Assembly (NCBI GenBank): GCA_041653315.1
Contig: JBAZFO010000029.1
Coordinates: 1 to 14,567 of the forward strand
Direction: 5' to 3'
Length of the DNA: 14,567 nucleotides
Source: Candidatus Micrarchaeia archaeon
GTDB lineage: Archaea; Micrarchaeota; Micrarchaeia; Anstonellales; JAHKLY01
The notes beneath the pieces were generated by a model. That model was not told where the DNA came from. It was given only the letters and a program-made list of their open reading frames with translations, and ran no database searches. How positions within the stretch are numbered: the first letter of the stretch is position 1; each line of letters starts with the position of its first letter. The position numbers and the translations under genes are program-made. Positions 1 through 6,235 of this stretch are shown here, piece after piece.

Positions 1-203
1 CCTTTTACAAAAAATTTATTAAGTGTAGTTCCAAATGAATCTATATTATTATATACTTTTTCAGGAATTATTTCATAAAAAACTTTATATCCTAATTTTT
101 CAAATTCTTTTATATGTAGAGGTATTTCTTTTGTTTTTCCTTGAAGCATTAATGTATTTATTCTATCTGCAAATTCTTTTGTTTCTCCTATTATCTGACT
201 CAT
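1..203 (-). CDS. Unidentified protein, 5' part (runs off window)
   Basis: The minus strand is open from an ATG at 203 to the window edge (67 codons). A strong Shine-Dalgarno sequence, GAGGTGA, lies about five bases upstream. The protein begins MSQIIGETKEFADRINTL, then continues with a short Lys/Glu-rich alternation and the segment LGYKVFYEIIPEKVYNN. No signal peptide or membrane segment is visible. I do not recognise the family, and the C-terminal part is outside the window. The start is well supported: ribosome binding site, TATA-like box (TTTAAA at 254-259, or the second one at 264-269) and a leader of about 27-37 nt. It is divergent from the regulator gene at 375. Confidence 0.75.
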   Translation of the reverse strand, partial: MSQIIGETKEFADRINTLMLQGKTKEIPLHIKEFEKLGYKVFYEIIPEKVYNNIDSFGTTLNKFFVK

Positions 204-243
204 TTTACTCACCTCTTTTTTTGATCATACATCATTCTTACTA

Positions 244-353
244 AGAGTTAATTTTTAAACCCTTTTAAAGAATAACTGAATTATATATAATTACTAAATA
301 TTTTTTAGTAAATTCATTAGCGTTTTAATTAATGAACCAAAAAGCTTAAAAAG
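244..353. promoter_or_regulatory. Divergent promoter region with two inverted repeats
   Basis: This gap separates the minus-strand gene starting at 203 from the plus-strand regulator. For the minus strand, TTTAAA boxes lie at 254-259 and 264-269. For the plus strand, CTTAAAAAGA starts at 345, 30 nt before the ATG at 375, which is the spacing seen for other leaderless genes here. Two inverted repeats lie between: TTACTAAA / TTTAGTAA at 291-311 (8-bp arms, 5-nt spacer) and TTCATTA / TAATGAA at 313-336 (7-bp arms, 10-nt spacer). They could be operators for the winged-helix protein encoded next. Base composition is so AT-rich that chance palindromes are a real concern. Confidence 0.5.
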
Positions 354-374
354 ATGAAGGGAATAGTATACTCT

Positions 375-689
375 ATGGGTGAAATATTAAATCTAGTTGA
401 GAATTCAAAAGCCATAAATTCTAATCTTTTTTCTCGTCAGAGAATATTAATTTTAAAAAGTTTAGAGAGCTTAGACCAAGAAGGTGCAGTATTTAGGCAA
501 TTAAAAGCATTTTTAGAGCTTGATGATGGTAGTTTAGCTTCTAGTTTAAAAATGCTTGAAGAAATAGGATTTATAAAAAGTAAAAAAATTAAATTAGAGA
601 ATAAAAATATGACTCAATATTTTATAACAAATCATGGGAAGGAAGAATTTAATATATTTAAAAAATGGTTAGGAGAGGTAATCGAATGA
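375..689 (+). CDS. Winged-helix transcriptional regulator (small, ArsR/MarR-like)
   Basis: The 104-residue product is essentially one winged-helix DNA-binding domain. The segment FSRQRILILKSLESLDQEG is the first helix, SLASSLKMLEEIGFI is the recognition-helix region, and KKIKL...TQYFITNHGKEEF forms the wing and terminal helix ending in the common 'Y.IT..G' pattern. I prefer the ATG at 375 because CTTAAAAAGA lies 30 nt upstream, as for other leaderless genes in the window. An in-frame ATG at 354 would add seven residues, with TTTTAATT at 323-330 as its possible box. The stop overlaps the next start as ATGA (686-689), so the two are probably translationally coupled. Position at the head of a toxin-antitoxin-like operon, behind inverted repeats, suggests autoregulation. 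That role is inferred; the winged-helix fold is fairly secure. Confidence 0.8.
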   Translation: MGEILNLVENSKAINSNLFSRQRILILKSLESLDQEGAVFRQLKAFLELDDGSLASSLKMLEEIGFIKSKKIKLENKNMTQYFITNHGKEEFNIFKKWLGEVIE

Positions 690-1201
690 AAAAATTAGAT
701 AAATTATTAATATATTTAAACGAATTAGGAATAAAACCAAATTTAGACAGTTTTGAGAATAAATTAATAATTCAAAAAACAGCTTGTTTATTAAAAATGC
801 TGGGTTTTGATATTAATTACAAATTTTCTTTATATGTAAGAGGACCTTATTCTAAAGATCTAACCCAAGATTTATATAATAATTTAAACCCCTCAAAAGG
901 AAAAGTCTCTAAAAATGAAAAAGAAAAACTTAAAAAATTTAAAGAAATTACTGAGATGGATCCAAAATACTTAGAATTAATGGCTACATATGTTTTTTTA
1001 GAAAAAGAATATACAGAAATAGAAGCTAGAATTAAATTAAAACAAATAAAATCATTTTATTCAGATCATTTAATTGCAATTGGAATATCTAAAACAAAAG
1101 AATTATTCTACAACCCAACAAAAGAAGAAATAAGAGAAATGAAAAGAGATTTTAAGGACATTCAAGAAAATGCGTTAGAAACTGTGGAAAGATTCTTATG
1201 A
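686..1201 (+). CDS. YwgA/Panacea-like protein, putative antitoxin
   Basis: The 171-residue protein resembles the YwgA/SocA (Panacea) group. Near residues 25-60 it reads NKLIIQKTACLLKMLGFDI, then YKFSLYVRGPYSKDLTQDLY, matching the family pattern 'LQK..YLL...G...Y.F..Y.yGPYS.eL'. The rest is helical and lysine-rich. In that superfamily many members are antitoxins of diverse toxins; here the next gene is a mazF-type toxin, which supports such a role without proving it. The start is the ATG at 686, preceded by AGGAGAGGT at 671-679 and overlapping the upstream stop. A longer frame from a GTG at 665 is less likely. Its own stop overlaps the mazF ATG at 1198 by four bases, so three genes form one coupled unit. 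Confidence 0.7.
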   Translation: MKKLDKLLIYLNELGIKPNLDSFENKLIIQKTACLLKMLGFDINYKFSLYVRGPYSKDLTQDLYNNLNPSKGKVSKNEKEKLKKFKEITEMDPKYLELMATYVFLEKEYTEIEARIKLKQIKSFYSDHLIAIGISKTKELFYNPTKEEIREMKRDFKDIQENALETVERFL

Positions 1202-1531
1202 AAAACCCATTAAAAGGAGAAATTTGGTTAGCTGATTTTAGTGGTTCTAGAGGACATGAACAAAAGAAGAAAAGACCTACTATAATTATAAGAGATCTTA
1301 CGTAGATTTAGTAATTGTATTACCCTGTACTTCTAAAGAAAAACATTCAAACCTTCCTTACACTTATGTTTTAGAAGCAGATACAAAAAATGGATTAGAA
1401 ACTAAAACAATAGTATTAATTTTCCAAATAACAGTTATTGATAAAACAACATTAATAAAAAAATTGGTAAAATAGATGAAACAGAAATGATTGATATTTC
1501 TACAAGTATTAAAAATTTGTTAAAAATATAA
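1198..1531 (+). pseudogene. mazF: Frameshifted MazF/PemK-type mRNA interferase
   Basis: Three reading frames together give a MazF/PemK toxin. Frame A from ATG 1198 encodes the family start GEIWLADFSGSRGHEQ followed by KKKRPTIIIRDL, then stops at 1303. Frame B from about 1302 encodes VDLVIVLPCTSKEKH through TVIDKTTLIKK. Frame C from about 1463 encodes IGKIDETEMIDISTSIKNLL and ends with TAA at 1529-1531. The conserved KRP and the Thr/Ser after the central strand (CTSK), which contribute to the RNase site, are still present. The first break also lacks a few residues normally found between the two strands, so it is more than one base. The second lies in a run of seven A at 1457-1463. Both could be real decay, or the second an assembly error. 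MazF is an endoribonuclease toxin. Its start overlaps the putative antitoxin gene. Confidence 0.8.
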
Positions 1532-1535
1532 GACT

Positions 1536-1556
1536 GACAATTAAGAAATAATTGTC
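1536..1556. terminator. Hairpin between convergent genes
   Basis: GACAATTA (1536-1543) and TAATTGTC (1549-1556) form a perfect 8-bp stem with a 5-nt loop. It sits between the ends of the mazF remnant and the minus-strand metallopeptidase and touches the latter's stop codon. It may terminate or protect one or both transcripts. There is no clear long U tract, so the function is tentative. Confidence 0.35.
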
Positions 1557-2341
1557 TATTTATTCATATCCTCATCAATATTATACCAGGCGTCTAAATG
1601 CTCCCAACTTAATGGGATTTGATTAATTATCTCTTTACCATATTTTTCTACTGCCCAATCCATAAGTATTTGGCCTTTTTCATAACTTCCAAAAAATGGT
1701 TGTTTCCAATTATTATTTAATTCGTTAGATAGATCTAAAGTGCAATAAACTGCAAAACCTTCTATCCAATTTAAAAAAGCTTTAGTATTTTTAACATGAG
1801 TTAGATCTAAAGTTCCTCCTAGTCTGGCCCATGCTATATGGAATAATTCATGAACAATAGTTGCATCATCAATTTTTTCTGGGTTTTCTAATATGTCTAT
1901 TCTTTCTATAATATCTATTGGAAAAGTAATACAATTTTTTTTATTTATAGGGGTAGCTGAATAACTACTACAATTTGAATAATTCATTAAAAGAGCATGG
2001 GGAAGCATTACTAAGTTAATGATAGTATAAAATCCCATAGTGACTAAATATTCAATAATATTATTTGAGTCTTTACTAATTTCTTTATAACTTTCTTTTA
2101 TTGCTTTTGATAAAAGCTTAACTGTTCTTAATCCTGCTGATTTATTGTCTAAAAGTATTATTTCTCCTAAAGTAACCCCTATTTTTTCTTCAATTAAAGG
2201 AGTATATTTGTCTACTTTTTGTTGTATGGTCATTTTTCTTTTTTCAATTTCTATTGTAGACATAGGCGGAATTGCTTTGAAAAGAGTTCTATATTTAGTT
2301 ATCTCTGAATTAACACCTTCTTTTATTCTTTTAAATGCCAT
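1556..2341 (-). CDS. Gluzincin-type zinc metallopeptidase, function unknown
   Basis: The 261-residue protein carries the zinc-peptidase motif HELFH at residues 164-168, in the context ATIVHELFHIAWARLGG. A WIEGFAVY segment 26 residues later has Glu194 in the place expected for the third zinc ligand. Known gluzincins bind zinc through the two His and this Glu and use the motif Glu as general base. The N-terminal half is helical and lysine-rich, with a hydrophobic stretch near VTMGFYTIINLVMLPHALLM but no clear signal peptide, so the protein is probably cytoplasmic. The start is ATG 2341: TTTAAA read on the minus strand from 2369 lies 28 nt away. The open frame extends to a TTG at 2440, but that would overlap the divergent promoter and gene. 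Substrate is not evident. Confidence 0.75.
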   Translation of the reverse strand: MAFKRIKEGVNSEITKYRTLFKAIPPMSTIEIEKRKMTIQQKVDKYTPLIEEKIGVTLGEIILLDNKSAGLRTVKLLSKAIKESYKEISKDSNNIIEYLVTMGFYTIINLVMLPHALLMNYSNCSSYSATPINKKNCITFPIDIIERIDILENPEKIDDATIVHELFHIAWARLGGTLDLTHVKNTKAFLNWIEGFAVYCTLDLSNELNNNWKQPFFGSYEKGQILMDWAVEKYGKEIINQIPLSWEHLDAWYNIDEDMNK

Positions 2342-2361
2342 AATAATATTATGGTTATTTG

Positions 2362-2398
2362 TGTTTAAAAAGGTATTGGTGATACTCTTTTTTAAACA
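2362..2398. promoter_or_regulatory. Two divergent TATA boxes for leaderless genes
   Basis: TTTAAA at 2364-2369, read on the minus strand, is centred 25.5 nt from the metallopeptidase ATG at 2341. TTTAAA at 2391-2396 is centred 25.5 nt from the ATG at 2419 on the plus strand. The equal spacing is typical of leaderless archaeal transcripts and fixes both start choices. The two boxes face apart with only 27 nt between their centres, so the preinitiation complexes may compete. Confidence 0.65.
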
Positions 2399-2418
2399 TT
2401 TCTTAACGTAATATATGT

Positions 2419-2694
2419 ATGTTGAGGAAGAAGCATCCAACTTCAGTATCTGGTTATAAAGATAATAAAGAGCTTGGAAAAGATATTGCTAAAATGAGGT
2501 ATGATAAAATGGTTGAAGTTCTTATTGGTATAGCTGAAGATATTAAAAGACAGCAGGAAACAGATAGAGAAAGAGGGAGAATGAAATTGTCTAATAGTCT
2601 CAATGAATTTCATGAAAAATTAATAGATGCTATTGAATCAGGACAAAAAGTATGGGAAATTTGCAAACCTTTCATGAAAGATGAAGAAAGATAA
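2419..2694 (+). CDS. Small charged helical protein, unknown
   Basis: The 91-residue product is highly charged and predicted mostly helical: IAKMRYDKMVEVLIGIAEDI, then a Lys/Arg/Glu-rich stretch, then FHEKLIDAIESGQKVWEIC. It has no signal peptide or membrane segment. I do not recognise the family. The start at 2419 fits a leaderless transcript, with TTTAAA beginning 28 nt upstream; an ATG four bases earlier (2415) is in another frame. It is divergent from the metallopeptidase gene, and the operator region of the AbiE-like operon begins just after its stop. A link to either neighbour is possible but not shown. Confidence 0.6.
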   Translation: MLRKKHPTSVSGYKDNKELGKDIAKMRYDKMVEVLIGIAEDIKRQQETDRERGRMKLSNSLNEFHEKLIDAIESGQKVWEICKPFMKDEER

Positions 2695-2732
2695 ATATAT
2701 TTTAACAAAATTTAAACAGTTTAAAGATAATG

Positions 2733-2769
2733 TTAACTTATTTTACATAAAAAGTGTAATAAAAGTTAA
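2733..2769 (+). promoter_or_regulatory. Palindromic operator-like repeat, copy A
   Basis: This is a 37-bp imperfect palindrome with arms TTAACTTATTTTACA and TGTAATAAAAGTTAA around a 7-bp centre; 13 of 15 arm positions pair. It matches copy B at 33 of 37 positions. A separate 15-bp palindrome, TTTAAACAGTTTAAA, lies just upstream at 2711-2725. It is probably a binding site for the dual winged-helix protein encoded downstream. Confidence 0.65.
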
Positions 2770-2786
2770 ATATACATAAGAAGTAT

Positions 2787-2823
2787 TTAACTTATTTTAC
2801 ACAAAGAATGTAATAATAGTTAA
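2787..2823 (+). promoter_or_regulatory. Palindromic operator-like repeat, copy B, abutting the TATA box
   Basis: This second 37-bp copy starts 54 bp after copy A, about five DNA turns, which would place both sites on nearly the same face of the helix. It ends one base before the CTTTAAAAAC box at 2824-2833. A protein bound here would therefore cover the BRE/TATA region and block TBP/TFB, as expected for negative autoregulation. The outer arms TTAACT and AGTTAA and the inner TTTTACA and TGTAATAA are the most conserved parts. Confidence 0.65.
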
Positions 2824-2833
2824 CTTTAAAAAC
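2824..2833 (+). promoter_or_regulatory. TATA box of the AbiE-like operon
   Basis: CTTTAAAAAC has its first TTTAAA base at 2825, 30 nt before the ATG at 2855. This is the leaderless spacing seen at other genes of the window. It directly follows operator copy B. Confidence 0.6.
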
Positions 2834-2854
2834 TATCATGTTCTAAATAATTAT

Positions 2855-3703
2855 ATGGAATTAAAGCTAACTAAAGCAGAATTAAAAGTATGTTTTAAAA
2901 TATATGATTTAAACAAAACACTTTCTGCATCAGAATTAGCTGAAGCTTTAAATATAAAAAAGAGTTTTTTAACTAGAATATTAAAGAAATTATTAGAAAA
3001 AGGATTTATTGATATAATAAAAGAAGGAACAAAAAAACTAATATCACAATCAAAAGAACCGCATTCAAAAAAATTAAAAGAATTATATGAATCTATATCT
3101 GAAAGTAATATAGAATGGCTTTCAGGTTCTGCATTGGATGTGTTAATAACTTTACAAAATAATAATCTAAAATTTCTTGAGCTGGAAGCAGACTGTTCAA
3201 AAAAGCAGATATATAATATATTAAATAAACTTTACTCTGCAGGTGCAATAAACAAAACTGAAAATTTTTATATCTCTAATCAATTAGTATTATCATTTGT
3301 AGAAGCTTATGCTTTATTTATGGCTGAAAAAACAGCAGATATAAAAGAGAGAATTAGAAAACATTGTTTTGTTGTATCCAAAAATGAACTTCCTTTAGCT
3401 GAAACCGGATTAAGTTTTTTATTAGATCATGGTCTTGAAGCAGTTTTGATAAATAATTACTATTATTTTAATTTAGGCAAGAAGAGTAGAAAAATAGATA
3501 TAAATGATGCTTTTGTTCATGCAATTCTATTCTCAAAATATCAAATACAAGATAGAACATTACTTGCTCATTTTTATTTAAAAAATCGCAAAAAATTAAA
3601 TATTATTGAAATAAGGAAATATGCAGAGCAATTAAATCTAAAAACAGAATTAAACAGTACTCTTTTGATTCTATCCAATTATGAAAAATTAAGAGGTATT
3701 TAA
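2855..3703 (+). CDS. Dual winged-helix protein, putative AbiEi-like antitoxin/repressor
   Basis: The 282-residue protein appears to hold two winged-helix domains. The first, residues about 4-62, is MarR-like (AELKVCFKIYDLNKTLSASE, then ALNIKKSFLTRILKKLLEKG). The second, about 90-148, repeats the pattern (ALDVLITLQNN, then CSKKQIYNILNKLYSAGAIN). A helical C-terminal region of about 130 residues follows with no catalytic motif visible. The next gene, one base downstream, encodes a nucleotidyltransferase, the arrangement of AbiE toxin-antitoxin systems. In those, AbiEi is a winged-helix antitoxin that represses its own promoter through paired inverted repeats. Twin palindromes precede this gene. 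Family membership is inferred from architecture and context; it could also be a plain regulator of the nucleotidyltransferase. Confidence 0.7.
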   Translation: MELKLTKAELKVCFKIYDLNKTLSASELAEALNIKKSFLTRILKKLLEKGFIDIIKEGTKKLISQSKEPHSKKLKELYESISESNIEWLSGSALDVLITLQNNNLKFLELEADCSKKQIYNILNKLYSAGAINKTENFYISNQLVLSFVEAYALFMAEKTADIKERIRKHCFVVSKNELPLAETGLSFLLDHGLEAVLINNYYYFNLGKKSRKIDINDAFVHAILFSKYQIQDRTLLAHFYLKNRKKLNIIEIRKYAEQLNLKTELNSTLLILSNYEKLRGI

Positions 3704-3704
3704 A

Positions 3705-4451
3705 ATGAAAAAAAGATTTGGAAAAACAGAACTTAATAATTTTTTCAATGAAATTGGAGAGAATCTTCCTGAAAAAACAACAGTTTATTTATTAGGTGGA
3801 GGAGCTATGTGTTTTAGAAATCAAAAAAGTACAACAAAAGATTTAGACCTGCTTTTTAAAGATAGTGAATCTTATAACAAATTTATACAAAATTTAGAGA
3901 ATCTGAATTTTAAAAAACAGAATCTAATTTCAAAAGCATATGTAAATATGGAAGCAAATAGTATTTGGGATCATATTTCTGGATTTAGGCTTGATTTGTT
4001 TGTTGGTTCTGTTTGTCATAGATTATTTTTATCTTCTAATATGATACAGCGTTCAAAACTTCTTAAACAATATAGTAATTTATGTGTGTATATTATGTCT
4101 AATGAAGATATTATTCTTCTTAAGGCAGTAACTGAACGAATAGATGATACTGCAGATATTGCTTCAATTATTCATTCTGCAGAAATTAATTGGGGAATTA
4201 TTTTAGAAGAATGCGAGGTTCAGAGTAAAGATAGAGTTTGGTATGGTGAATTATTGAATAAATTTTATGAATTAAAAGAATCATTTGGCATAGATCCACA
4301 AATTATCCCAAAAATTGAAGAATTATATCAAAATGCCCTTATCAAAAATAAAATCAATGAATTAAAAGATAAAGGATATTCAAAAAAGCAAATAGAAAAT
4401 GAGTTAAAAGAGAGAGGATTTACTGATACTGAAATAGAAGGCGCTTTTTAA
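3705..4451 (+). CDS. AbiEii/DUF6036-like nucleotidyltransferase, putative toxin
   Basis: The 248-residue protein has the nucleotidyltransferase signature: a glycine turn in LLGGGAMC (Gly31-33), Asp46 and Asp48 in TTKDLDLLF, and a third carboxylate, Asp97, in FRLDLFVG. The later segment SNEDIILLKAVTERIDDTADI is the helical element common to AbiEii/MNT-type enzymes. All catalytic residues expected of the fold are present, so it is probably active; in related toxins the target is tRNA or protein nucleotidylation. The C-terminal tail carries KDKGYSKKQIENELKERGF, a small UBA-like helical motif. AGAGGT at 3692-3697 lies inside the end of the upstream gene, and the gap is one base, so expression is coupled. 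A housekeeping nucleotidyltransferase role is less likely given the partner gene. Confidence 0.75.
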   Translation: MKKRFGKTELNNFFNEIGENLPEKTTVYLLGGGAMCFRNQKSTTKDLDLLFKDSESYNKFIQNLENLNFKKQNLISKAYVNMEANSIWDHISGFRLDLFVGSVCHRLFLSSNMIQRSKLLKQYSNLCVYIMSNEDIILLKAVTERIDDTADIASIIHSAEINWGIILEECEVQSKDRVWYGELLNKFYELKESFGIDPQIIPKIEELYQNALIKNKINELKDKGYSKKQIENELKERGFTDTEIEGAF

Positions 4452-4453
4452 TC

Positions 4454-4485
4454 ACATCAATTTTATAGCAGGTTTCATTGGTAAT
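4454..4485. repeat. Exact 32-bp copy of the leuS 3' end (distal copy)
   Basis: These 32 bases are identical to 6238-6269, which encode the last codons of leuS. Read on the minus strand, the copy still encodes LPMKPAIKLM followed by TGA (4452-4454). The frame is open only from 4505, after a TAA at 4506-4508, so it is a tail fragment and not a gene. The two copies are direct repeats 1784 bp apart and bracket the tryptophanase gene. Identity at wobble positions points to recent duplication or an attachment-site-like insertion. Confidence 0.85.
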
Positions 4486-4512
4486 ATTCCTTTTATCAAA
4501 TTGATTTAAGAT

Positions 4513-6126
4513 TTAATGTATGAGGTCATTCCAGATTTCTTTTATTTGTGAAACTATTTTATCAAATTCTTTTTTGGATCTTAAGGCATAGTGTCCTCCA
4601 AAATGATAAAACCCCTTTGTGTTATAATCTTTTGCTTCTAATCCAAAAATAATATTATCAAATAAGCCACTATCATATGCAATTGCTAATGGGGCTAATC
4701 CATTAAAGATTAATCCAGAAGTATATGTTAAACGGGGAATTGCATATCTTAATGAATCCATTTCTGGTGAATTTACTAATTTCCAATCTCCATCTTTTTT
4801 AACCCATTTTCCATAAACTCTATTCCCTAATCCACATCCTCTTGTTCCGTTTGCAGCACACAATATTGCTTGTAGATATTCTGCGGGGCAATTTTCATTT
4901 TTAAGATTTTTTAAAATTTGATTTGCAGGTATATAAATTGCATGTGCACCACCAACATGTGGAAAGTGATAATCAGTTGTCAGTTTTTTTGAAATTCCAT
5001 AAGTTTGTGCAATTCTATCTAATATTATGTTTTCATCTATTGCTAATCCTAAACCAGAGACTATTTCTATCATTTCTATTCCTGTAAGTCCACAATAAGA
5101 GTCAAATCCGTTTCCATAAAAAACAGTTGTTTTTTCTTTTATATCTTTTCTAATCTGATCTATTTTATCTAAAATTAATTTTGAATTTCTATTTAGAAGT
5201 ATTCCTCCCCCCGAATGAGAATAGATTTTTTTAAAACTCAAAGTTATTACATCAGAATATGAAAGAATTTCTTTTACGATTTCAATTAGTGATTTATTTT
5301 CATATCCATTTTCATATATTTTTATTAAAAATGCATTTTCAAAAATTCTACAAGCATCTATCCAAGTTATTAATCCATTTTGTTTTGCAAACTCCGAAGT
5401 TTCTTTTATATTTTTCATTGAAACGGGTTGTCCACCGCCCCCATTATCTGTCATTGTTATTAGGATTACTTTTGTTGCATCTTGATTTCCATTATATATT
5501 TTTTTTAGTTTATCTAAAGGTATATCTCCTAAAAAAACAGAGTTTGATTTTTTAATTCTTTCAGGAGTTGTTAAAGGAGTGCAACATATTACTTTATTTC
5601 CACTTGCACAAATATGTCCTTTTGTTGTATCAAAGGGTCTGTTAGCTAAAATAATACTTTTTTTTGGAATCAAACCAGTATTTATTAAACTAGTTAATAA
5701 AAGAAATTCTGCTGATCTTCCTTGTAATGTTGGATGAAATGCAAATTGTTTTCCAAAGATTTCTTTTATAGCTAAATCTAATGTTGTTCTTGCTGGTGAT
5801 CTTGCATAAGAATACGTTAAGATATCACTAACATGTTCTTTCCAATCAGTTATTATTTCTTTTTGTGTTATATGGGTGGTGGAAGTTCCTGAATCTGTTA
5901 ATAAATCTACAAATACACTATCTGCTTTAACATTAAATGGGTTAAACCCACCTTTTTTAACTTCTGTTATTATTTTTTCTCCATTTTCTCTTTTCCATAG
6001 TTCTATTTGTGTTTTATCTTCAGTAGTTAAATCACAATCTAAGTTATTAATTTTTTCTTCTAAAACAATTTTTATACCTGAAGGATTAGTTAAGATCTCT
6101 TTAATTAAGTTGCGTTTAAAATCCAT
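4513..6126 (-). CDS. tnaA: Tryptophanase (tryptophan indole-lyase), PLP-dependent
   Basis: The 537-residue protein belongs to the beta-eliminating lyases, which split tryptophan to indole, pyruvate and ammonia. Visible motifs, in order, are LLTDSGTST, PTLQGRSAEF, FDTTKGH (Asp166), GGGGQPVSM, WIDACRIFENAF, LSFKKIYSHSGGG (PLP lysine probably Lys300, beside Lys299), IPRLTYT (Arg465, carboxylate binding) and YHFGGHY (His508). Asp in the FDTT motif and His near the C-terminus are the residues that mark tryptophanases; tyrosine phenol-lyase has Thr at the Asp position. It is longer than the roughly 470-residue bacterial enzymes, with extra sequence at about 420-455. AGAGGT at 6133-6138 fixes the start. 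The gene stands alone between direct repeats of the leuS end, suggesting acquisition. No transporter or leader peptide is visible. Confidence 0.85.
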   Translation of the reverse strand: MDFKRNLIKEILTNPSGIKIVLEEKINNLDCDLTTEDKTQIELWKRENGEKIITEVKKGGFNPFNVKADSVFVDLLTDSGTSTTHITQKEIITDWKEHVSDILTYSYARSPARTTLDLAIKEIFGKQFAFHPTLQGRSAEFLLLTSLINTGLIPKKSIILANRPFDTTKGHICASGNKVICCTPLTTPERIKKSNSVFLGDIPLDKLKKIYNGNQDATKVILITMTDNGGGGQPVSMKNIKETSEFAKQNGLITWIDACRIFENAFLIKIYENGYENKSLIEIVKEILSYSDVITLSFKKIYSHSGGGILLNRNSKLILDKIDQIRKDIKEKTTVFYGNGFDSYCGLTGIEMIEIVSGLGLAIDENIILDRIAQTYGISKKLTTDYHFPHVGGAHAIYIPANQILKNLKNENCPAEYLQAILCAANGTRGCGLGNRVYGKWVKKDGDWKLVNSPEMDSLRYAIPRLTYTSGLIFNGLAPLAIAYDSGLFDNIIFGLEAKDYNTKGFYHFGGHYALRSKKEFDKIVSQIKEIWNDLIH

Positions 6127-6132
6127 ATAATT

Positions 6133-6178
6133 ACCTCTTTTTGTTTGTATAAATTAATAATAATAAGAAATATTTAAA
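6133..6178 (-). promoter_or_regulatory. tnaA promoter, leader and ribosome binding site
   Basis: On the minus strand TTTAAA lies at 6178-6173. The expected transcription start is therefore near 6149, giving a leader of about 23 nt. AGAGGT (6138-6133) sits six bases before the ATG. Unlike leuS next door, this gene uses a Shine-Dalgarno leader. Confidence 0.55.
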
Positions 6179-6235
6179 AATGTATCTGAATATCCACTAT
6201 TAATAACATAAATTTATCTTGTTTTAAATTTTATT

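Noticed and set aside
35..244. Forward 69-codon open frame rich in Leu/Phe/Tyr
   Set aside because: It lies antisense to a minus-strand gene with a strong ribosome binding site. Its composition is what AT-rich antisense produces.
1198..1531. Programmed frameshifting to make MazF
   Set aside because: Two shifts would be needed, and the first also lacks several conserved residues. No slippery site with a downstream structure is evident at the first break.
2342..2440. Upstream extension of the metallopeptidase to a TTG at 2440
   Set aside because: It would read through both divergent TATA boxes and overlap the 2419 gene. The ATG at 2341 has leaderless promoter spacing.
2733..2823. Two 37-bp repeats as a minimal CRISPR array
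   Set aside because: Repeat length would fit, but there are only two copies, the gap is 17 bp, no cas genes are near, and the second copy abuts a TATA box, which fits operators better.
4513..6126. Tyrosine phenol-lyase instead of tryptophanase
   Set aside because: The residue before TT in the FDTT motif is Asp, as in tryptophanases, and the C-terminal His is present; tyrosine phenol-lyases have Thr at the Asp position.
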